Shown one piece after another: positions 57,051 through 64,000 of a stretch of 64,000 nucleotides of DNA. The notes under the pieces were generated by a model, which was given only the letters and a program-made list of their open reading frames with translations, was not told where the DNA came from and made no database searches. Origin of the DNA: Erythroxylum novogranatense (lineage: Eukaryota; Streptophyta; Magnoliopsida; Malpighiales; Erythroxylaceae); the NCBI GenBank assembly GCA_029891385.1, contig CM057230.1, positions 52,059,414 through 52,123,413 on the forward strand, read 5' to 3'. A program made the translations under genes and the position numbers. The number at the start of each line of letters is the position of its first letter. Position 1 is the first letter of the stretch.

Positions 57051-60000
57051 CTTATACTAGTCTTTTACCTTTTTCTTTAATATAGGGAAATAAAGTATAT
57101 TATCTAAATTATAAATAAATAAAAACATAAAATGATTTTGAGTGCTCTCCTTTTACTGTTCTCCTCTCTAGTAGAATCCCTTGATTAGCTAATTCCCTTT
57201 GTTTTTTCCACCTAGTCTAGCTTGGGTTTGAGTACTCTCTTCCATTATTTCCTTTCCTTCACCTTTTACCCTAGTATCCTTTTAACACTTTTTTTTTGCT
57301 TTTTGTAATAACTTTTTTCCTATTGTGTTTCCTACTCTATCCCTTTATAAGTAGCTTTCTTCCTTTAGGATGGTGTCCCTCGTTTCCTAAATGCTCCTTC
57401 TCCCTATTAACTTAACCCTGTCTAACTTCCCTTTTATCCCTAAATCTTCTTCTTCCCTTAGGGAGACCACTCCTAACCCTCTCCACATAACTCCCTCTCA
57501 GAATATTACTCATGCTCCTCAAGTTTCTTCTAGCACATTGGAAAGCCCCTCTTCTATCCCCTTCCTTCTAAGTCCACTCCTCAAAACATCCTTCATAACC
57601 CTAGTTCTTTAGTTCTTCCCAAAGATGTAGACCTTAAAAAATCACATAGAAATAGGGAAAAGGAAACCTTGTCTTTAACCTGGAATAAAGTTACTACCCT
57701 CTTACCTTTTTTGGAGAGGGGAAGATTATAGCTCCCCCACTCAAAACTGTTACAGCTGATGCATCAATATTGTCTACAAAACTGGTAGGTTTTTTCTTAG
57801 GTAAATGCACAACTTTTCTACTCATGCATCAGTGAACATTTAAAAACTAGAAAAATGAGGGGTTGAAAGAATTATTCATCTGTGATCATGGAAGCTTCAT
57901 ATTCAAATTTAACTCAACCCAAGGTCTCGACAGAATCCTCAACCAAGGCCTTAGCACTTAAATAATAGCCTAATCCTTTTGCAAAAATGTAGACCAAGTT
58001 TGAATATGGGTAAGTTGAGAATTGAACATTTTTCCTTTATAGGTAAACTTGTATAACTTCCCTTTGGAATATTAGACGATGATATGGATAAGCCATATGG
58101 CCACTTAAAAAGGAAAACTACTAGGTATGGATGTTACCATAATAGGAGTCAGATGTTTTGGGTTATTCCAAAGTTTCTATTAAAGTCAAAATCAACCAAG
58201 ATCTTCTAAATTTCATTCCAATATTGAAATTCGGTGAGAGAAATGAGCTGAAAAAATCAAGGGTAGAAGTAAGTTATCATTGGAAGCCTTACCTAGAATC
58301 TCAACAAAAACAATATAAGCCCACATAGAGAATTTTCACTCGAGGAGATTATGAGGAGCTTATAGATGTAGGCATTCCACTGGCCAAATTCAATTTAAGA
58401 CTAATAAATTAGTGGAAAATAATAAACCTATATAAGCACTTCTAGAGGAATCAACATTACGAGTATGGTTCTGTACCAGTTGGTATAGAGAAAATAGAAT
58501 GCTATCGGTTAAAATGGTATCAACTATGGATACCAGCCACGAGAGAGAAGCAAATGGAGATGGGTCGGGTGGGGGGAGGGGGTTAGAGGTGTTTTAATTT
58601 TTTTTTACAGATTTGTTAATTAGTCCCTGATATTTCTCCAATCTCTCTCTCATTCTTCTCTCCAGTGGCTACTTCTCCCTCTCGATGAAAACACCTCACG
58701 CCTTCCTCGATTCCTCCACGCCACCATTGCACACCCTCCTCTCTAGTCTCCACACGTTGCCACTCATGAACTCACCATGAGCAAACCATTTTTAGGCTTC
58801 ACTGGACGCCCTCCTCAATTCCTCCACTCTCCACCACCGTCCACCGTGCGTTGTTGCCTGCCCCCACCACTTCTGGAGTTGACACTCATTTGATCTAGAA
58901 AAGATCCATATTCATACCTGACCTGACCTGACCCAAAATTCCTAACCACATATGTTGAAAGTTTTTTTGGGTGTGTTTTTAATTTTTTTATGCTTAATTG
59001 CATTTGTGAATTGTAATTGTGAAAGGGTTGGATTGTTGGAAGTTGGAAGTTGGAAGTTGAAAATAAATTGTGGATTTTTGATTTACGTTAGGTTGGAAAT
59101 TTTGAATTGGATATTTTGAATGGAGTTGAATGAATAATGCACAATTTTTTTGATGATGTTGGTTATAATTCCGTTCATTCATGACATGACTATTCATGAA
59201 TTAAAATTTTGAATTTTAAGCATACCATACCGTTTGCATTTGTAAGTAATCACAAACTATCGTCAAATAAAAGAAACATGACTTTTAGGCATTGCAAGAG
59301 TAATTATGAATATGATTCTTTCCAATCCATGTATTAGAAATTTATATAATTAAAATGAATACACTTTAATCATTTCTTCTTCCTTTTATGTTAATGAAAC
59401 TGAACTAAAATTTCCTCCATCTTCTTTAATAAAGAATAAAGATAAAGAATTGATAATAATTTTCTCAATTTCAAATATTAAATTTAAAGCATTTCTGAAG
59501 AAGTGTTTGAAGTTTTGACATTCAATTTGTCATTTCCTTGGAGGACTATTGTAAATTATATAAAATAATGGTTTAATTTCTAGAAAAGGATATCTTACAA
59601 TTTATTCACTATCTTTTAATAAACGAAACTCCTTGTTACTTCTATACATTATACAAGATATCTCAAATTTTTTTAATTTCCAAAATCAAATCTAAATAAA
59701 TTCAATACCTTGGAATATAGTAAAGCTCCATCTTTTTCTTTTTTGATTATGGATACCAAACTTGAGCTTTTATAAGATGTTAATAAAGTGATTGAGTCAA
59801 TGCCATAGGCTTGTGGATTAGGCAGAACTTAATGCTATCAATTGAAATCACACATCTATCAATTCTTTCATTATCATGAGAATTCATTGTCATGAGAAAT
59901 TAATATGTATTTCTTCATTAAATTGTATGTAACGAAGCACTAGTTCAATTATTTTAAATTATACATGAAACTTACTTCTGAAAAATAAGTTCGAATGTAG

Positions 60001-60510
60001 TTTAGTATGGTGAAGCTTAACATTCAACCTACCACGCATACAATTTAATCATAAGTTAATATATCTTGTTACTTCAATCGTTTGTGACAAAACTAATTTC
60101 CTTTTACAACTTGTAAAGTCCTACTAGCAAGTGTGTGGTTTATTTATTAGCTACAAATTTCACTTTCATACACATGAATGTATCTTCTATGCCCACAAAT
60201 ATTTGTCCAATTAAATTCCACAAACATAAGCTCTCATTATCAAGAAACTAAGTCCTACCTTAGATAGTAATATATATATATTTATAAACGTTCATCTAGG
60301 GAGGTAATCATTCAAAATGAGTTATATTACATATGATGAACCTGCGTATTTTGTAATTGTGTATGTTGAAAACTCGAATTGTTGGTTTTTGACTTATTTT
60401 TGAATTTTGTTGGATAAAATTTGATTGCCTTGGATGAAATTGAATTGTGTATGATTTTGGTATATTTCTTCATTTATTGTTACAGATTAATGGAAGGAAG
60501 TTCAAGTACT
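57051..60510. other. Non-coding region between LINE and SIRE-2
   Basis: I see no gene here. Positions 57050-58450 may contain further degenerate LINE leader or ORF1 sequence but nothing can be named. Around 58620-58920 the sequence is GC-richer, with CTCC-rich runs. TTGGAAG is repeated three to four times at 59035-59057. From 59200 on it is AT-rich. The last five bases before SIRE-2 are GTACT, its presumed target duplication. Confidence 0.45.
58562..58582 (+). other. G-quadruplex motif
   Basis: Four G-runs (GGG, GGG, GGGGGG, GGGGG) separated by TC, T and A meet the usual G3+N1-7 rule on the plus strand. Confidence 0.6.
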
Positions 60511-61406
60511 TGTTAAGTCAAAATGACTTTACATTAATGATTTTGATGAAGTATAAATAATGAAAGAAAGAAAAAGCAGATGGAAGAAGAAAAACAGACG
60601 GAAGCTAAAAGCAGACGAAAGAAGAAAAATAGAAGGAAGCCAAAAGCAGACGAAAGAAGAAAAATAAACGGAAGCTAAAAGCAGAAGAAAGAAGAAAAGC
60701 AGACGGAAACAAAAGCAGACGATGAAAAGTAGACGGAAGCGAATTGCGTCTGATTCAAGAATTAGTTTGAGTTAGTTACAGAACTCAACTGAATAACTGC
60801 TTCTTTCAAGAAACAATATTAAAGAATCAAGAAGCAGTTACAGACGAAGACTATAAATATAAGTCGAAATCGAAGATTGCATAATTACACACTTGAACGT
60901 TACGAAAGCTGTCAATACTTGAGAGAAATTTTTGTGCGATTTGTCTAGAGCTATCTTACTGTAATAAAGCTCGAAATATCTTTCAGTTGAAAGTTGTACA
61001 GATAGCCTGCATAGGCTAAGAGTAAAAGAATACTGACTGTAAAGAGACCTGAAGAGGCTCAAAGAAAAAGAATACTTGTAAAATTGTTGAGAGATAGTGA
61101 AAACTCAGAAAGACTTCTGAGGACTGGACGTAGCCCACGGTTTGGGGTGAACCAGTATAAAAATTGTTGCGCCTATAACTCTCTATCCTTATCTCTCTTA
61201 TCTTTCAAAGTTTCGATCTTACTAGTTTTTCAACAAGTTAAATTTATAAATTTAATTTACATGAGTTCTTGTGAAAAGAACAAGTTTCTTTTAACAAAAC
61301 GTTTTTGAAAGGATTTTAAAAAGAGGAGAAATACACAATTCAACCCCCCTCCTTGTGCATTTATACATCGTATAATAATCTTTGTATTAACATGTGATTC
61401 ACTTCA
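60511..61406 (+). repeat. 5' LTR of SIRE-2
   Basis: An 896-bp LTR with the same start and CACTTCA end as SIRE-1. A repeat block at 60568-60735 uses a unit such as GACGGAAGCTAAAAGCAGACGAAAGAAGAAAAA. A TATA box is at 60852-60859. Confidence 0.9.
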
Positions 61407-61408
61407 AT

Positions 61409-61420
61409 TGGTATCAGAGC
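61409..61420 (+). promoter_or_regulatory. Primer-binding site of SIRE-2
   Basis: TGGTATCAGAGC, two bases after the 5' LTR, for initiator-Met tRNA. Confidence 0.92.
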
Positions 61421-61463
61421 TTGGTGTCCAAGGATCACATTAACAACGTGTGGATTAAAGATT

Positions 61464-63107
61464 ATGGCGGAATCACATACATACATTGCGGAAGGTGCCT
61501 CAGTCACTAGACCTCCGGCGTTCAACGGAGAAGACTACCACTACTGGAAAGACAGAATGCGGTTGTTTATCGAATCTACTCATATTGACCTTTGGGACAT
61601 AATAGAGAATAGACCATACACACTGGTGGATGAAGAAGGAAATCTTATTCCACGAATTAGATGGACGGCTAATCAAAAGGCAAGATTTCAACTGAATCCT
61701 AAAGCGAAGTTTTTCTTGAGTTGTGCCCTAAGTAGAAGTTAGTACGACAAAGTCCACGGATGCAACACTGCGAAGGAGATGTGGGATATGTTATCTATCA
61801 CACATGAGGGTACAAACCAAGTCAAAGAATCCAAGATAAGCATTCTTGTGCACCAGTACGAGCTCTTCAAGATGAAAGATGAAGAATCTATTGATCAAAT
61901 ATTTGGAAGATTTCAAACAATTATCAATGGATTAAAAGCTCTCGGAAGAACTTACGACAACCAAGATCACGTGCGTAAGATCCTGAGGAGTCTACCAAAG
62001 AGGTAGAGACCAAAAGTTACTGTTGTGCAGGAAGCTAAGGACTTAAGCGTATTAAAGCTTGACGAACTACTTGGATCGTTGAAAATACATGAAGTTGAGC
62101 TCGATGTTGAAGACAAGCCCAAACGGGACAAGTCGTTAGCACTAAAAGCTGGACAAAAGAATCGTAAAACTCAAAGAATGAGGATTCCATCAAAAGTGTT
62201 GAAGATTGAAGAATCTAAGAATGATGATTCCAGTGAGTCAGAACAAGAGTCTAGTGATGAAGATGACGAGCTATCTTTCATTTCAAAGAAGATCAGATGG
62301 ATGTGGAAGAAGAAGTCCAAAGGAAGTCAATTCTTCAAGAAAAACGAAAAAAATGATGGAAAAGTATAAAAGACATCCATCATATGCCACGAGTGTAACA
62401 AACCTGGACATTACAAGTTCGAGTGTCCAACTTTAAAGAAAAAACTAAAGAAGAGTAGAGAAGGCAAGAAAAGCATGATGGCAACTTGTGAGGATCTAGA
62501 TTCATCTAAATCAGATACAAGCTCCGAAATATCAGAACATTCAAATATTTTCCTAGTAGCCGAAGAGGAAAATGATGAGGAGGTAACTTCTAAATATGAT
62601 AACTTGCATAATGCATATTCGGAACTACTAGAAGATTCTCATGCTATTCTGAAATAGTACAAACTGTTAAAGAAAAAGTACGTAGAAAACCTCAAACATA
62701 CAGAAGAAATAGAGATAGAAAATACCAGCTTGAAAAAGCAAGCGGAGGAAAGTAAGAAAAAGAAAGTTGTAGATAGATCTGAAGAGATCAATCAGTTGAA
62801 GCTTAGGATTAAGAATCTTTCAGCTGATCTAGCGAGTTTCACTGAAAGTACGAAGAAAATGAATGAAACATTAGGTAAAAATAGACATCCGAGTAATAAA
62901 ACCGGATTAGGGTTTACGAGAAATAAGCCTCAACATGAAAGAAAGTTTTTCTTTCAGAAAAAGAAGTTCCAACAATTTCGTCAACAATCTTATAAAATGC
63001 ATCATTATCATTCTTTGCATTTTACTAACTCAAAAGAACCCAAGAAAATATGGGTATCAAAGAATAAAATAGTATCTCCTGAAGATATCCTTTCTTGGAA
63101 GAGGTAG
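61464..63107 (+). pseudogene. Gag of SIRE-2
   Basis: One reading frame from ATG 61464 (MAESHTYIAEGASVTRPPAF) to TAG 63105-63107, interrupted by four in-frame stops at 61740, 62004, 62367 and 62655. No frameshift is needed. It includes the copia gag domain (MWDMLSITHEG, FQTIINGLKALGRTY), a knuckle CHECNKPGHYKFEC starting at 62385, and a Lys/Glu-rich coiled-coil region (62475-62880). Compared with SIRE-1, two of the stops sit at Glu and Trp codons. The frame ends 8 bases before the first conserved protease codon, which is in the +1 frame. Confidence 0.9.
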
Positions 63108-64000
63108 CAAGCACCATTGGTATTTGGACAGTGGATGCTCGCGACACATGACGGGAAGAAGGTCTATGTTTGTAGATCTTCAGTATAAGAAGGGAGGATC
63201 GGTAACTTTCAGAGACAACCAGCAGGGCAAGAAAATTAGAATCGATAAAATAGGTAAAGATTCATTTGCATGCATTGATAATGTGTTGCTTGTTGATGGT
63301 CTGAAACACAATTTGATTAGTGTCAGTCAATTGTGTGATTTTGGTTTTGAAGTTACGTTCAATCAAAATCTTTGTGAAGTAAAAAACAAAGATGGGTTTA
63401 TATTTTTTTCTGCCAAGAGAAGAAATAATCTTTACAAAATTGATTTAGAAGATTTTCAAAATCAAAATGTTTCATGTTTTTTATCAACTGAAGAAGAAAG
63501 ACTAATCTGGCATAAAAAGCTAGGTCATGTTAGTTTTAAACATATTTCAAAGTTGTTAAAACATGATTTGGTAAGAGGTTTACCAAAAATAAGTTTTGAC
63601 AAAGATTTCTTTTGTGAAAGTTGTCTTAAAGGAAAACAAGTCAAAACATCGTTTTCTTCTAAAAACACTGTAACATCTTCTAGACCTCTAGAGTTGTTAC
63701 ATATGGATTTATTTGGTCCAACTAGGACGATAAGTCTTGGCGGAAAGAAATATGGACTTGTTATTGTTGATGACTTTACTAGATTTTGTTGGATATTATT
63801 TCTGTCACACAAAGATGAGTCTTTTAAGTGTTTTAGGACTTTTTCCAGAAAGTTACATAATGAAAAAGGAATGTCTATAGCCGGCATCAGGAGTGATCAT
63901 GGTGGAGAATTTGAGAATGAGAAGTTTAGAATATTCTGTGAGGAGAATGGAATTTTCCATAACTTCTCTGCTCCTAGGACTCCGCAGCAAAATGGAGTTG
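63088..64000 (+). CDS. Pol of SIRE-2, 5' part, open to window end
   Basis: The +1 frame relative to gag is open without a stop from before 63118 to 64000. It starts with the protease WYLDSGCSRHMTG (catalytic Asp GAC at 63127-63129), then the pre-integrase region (LISVSQLCDFGFEV), the zinc finger with HKKLGH and CESC, and the integrase core with HMDLFGPT, FTRFCWILF and SDHGGEFENEKF, ending at TPQQNGV. All catalytic residues visible here are intact, unlike SIRE-1. Whether pol stays open beyond the window is unknown. No ATG marks the start; expression would need a frameshift or another mechanism from gag. Confidence 0.85.

Larger units (their letters stand above)
60511..64000 (+). mobile_element. 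Second SIRE-like copia element (SIRE-2), cut by window end
   Basis: The 5' LTR starts TGTTAAGTCAAAATGAC like SIRE-1 and is followed by a primer-binding site, gag and the start of pol. The right part of the element, including any accessory ORF and 3' LTR, lies outside the window. It is closely related to SIRE-1 in gag-pol but has a shorter LTR with a different repeat block. Confidence 0.9.

Noticed and set aside
56840..57085. Plus-strand frame with an 'RPWT' motif taken as LINE ORF1
   Set aside because: The minus strand gives a better ordered match (NIPLKY, SLANSI, KPI, CLEIGLKK) and agrees with the RT orientation.
1..64000. Endogenous pararetrovirus, tRNA or rRNA genes, CRISPR arrays, bacterial operons
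   Set aside because: No movement-protein or coat signatures, no cloverleaf or rRNA stretch seen, and the repeats present are tandem or LTR repeats without spacer structure.

Overview
WHAT IT IS. The window reads as intergenic plant nuclear DNA, most likely from a eudicot. It is AT-rich and holds no rRNA, tRNA or intact host gene that I can see. Almost every coding signal is a decayed transposable-element protein: Ty1/copia (Angela-like and SIRE-like), Ty3/gypsy (Tekay-type chromovirus and Athila-type), an L1-type LINE, and two DNA transposon signatures. The only host-derived coding sequence is a captured, broken piece of a GH31 alpha-glucosidase gene resembling plant heteroglycan glucosidase (HGL1). 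The species cannot be fixed from the sequence. LAYOUT, LEFT ARM. Positions 1-411 are the internal 5' edge of a minus-strand gypsy-type element, with its long LTR starting at 412. A complete minus-strand Angela-like copia element fills 3863-11983 (LTRs of 1428 bp each, target duplication GTTAT). Roughly 500-bp tandem repeats at 12276-13522 look like subterminal repeats of a CACTA-type transposon whose right end is at 54724. LAYOUT, CORE. The core is a set of nested insertions. A PIF/Harbinger-like, non-coding 'Pack' element (13526-54701, target TAA, about 3.6 kb net) carries seven exons and their introns from a GH31 gene. In one of those introns sits a plus-strand SIRE-like copia element (15413-52995, target AACAC). 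Its left LTR is split by a deleted Athila-type element A (16080-21147, target CCTGC). Its 3' accessory ORF is split by a second Athila-type element B (27868-50772). Element B contains a truncated solo LTR D (30290-33632), and its gag is split by a complete minus-strand Tekay-type element C (36408-47580, target GAAGC). LAYOUT, RIGHT ARM. From 54725 to about 57050 lies a minus-strand LINE pseudogene, into whose reverse transcriptase the CACTA-like element appears to have inserted. From there to 60510 I see only non-coding AT-rich DNA with one G-quadruplex motif. A second SIRE-like element starts at 60511 and runs off the window at 64000. HOW THE PARTS RELATE. No pathway is encoded; the logic is insertion order: LINE, then CACTA-like element, then Pack-PIF, then SIRE, then Athila A and B, then Tekay C and LTR D in B. 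Four perfect 5-bp duplications and one 3-bp duplication let the older sequences be rejoined in thought across the insertions. Points of most interest are the captured GH31 fragment, a similar accessory 3' ORF in both the SIRE and Athila elements, a conserved predicted intron just before the Athila accessory ORF, and clusters of short palindromes in the LTRs or leaders of several retrotransposon families.
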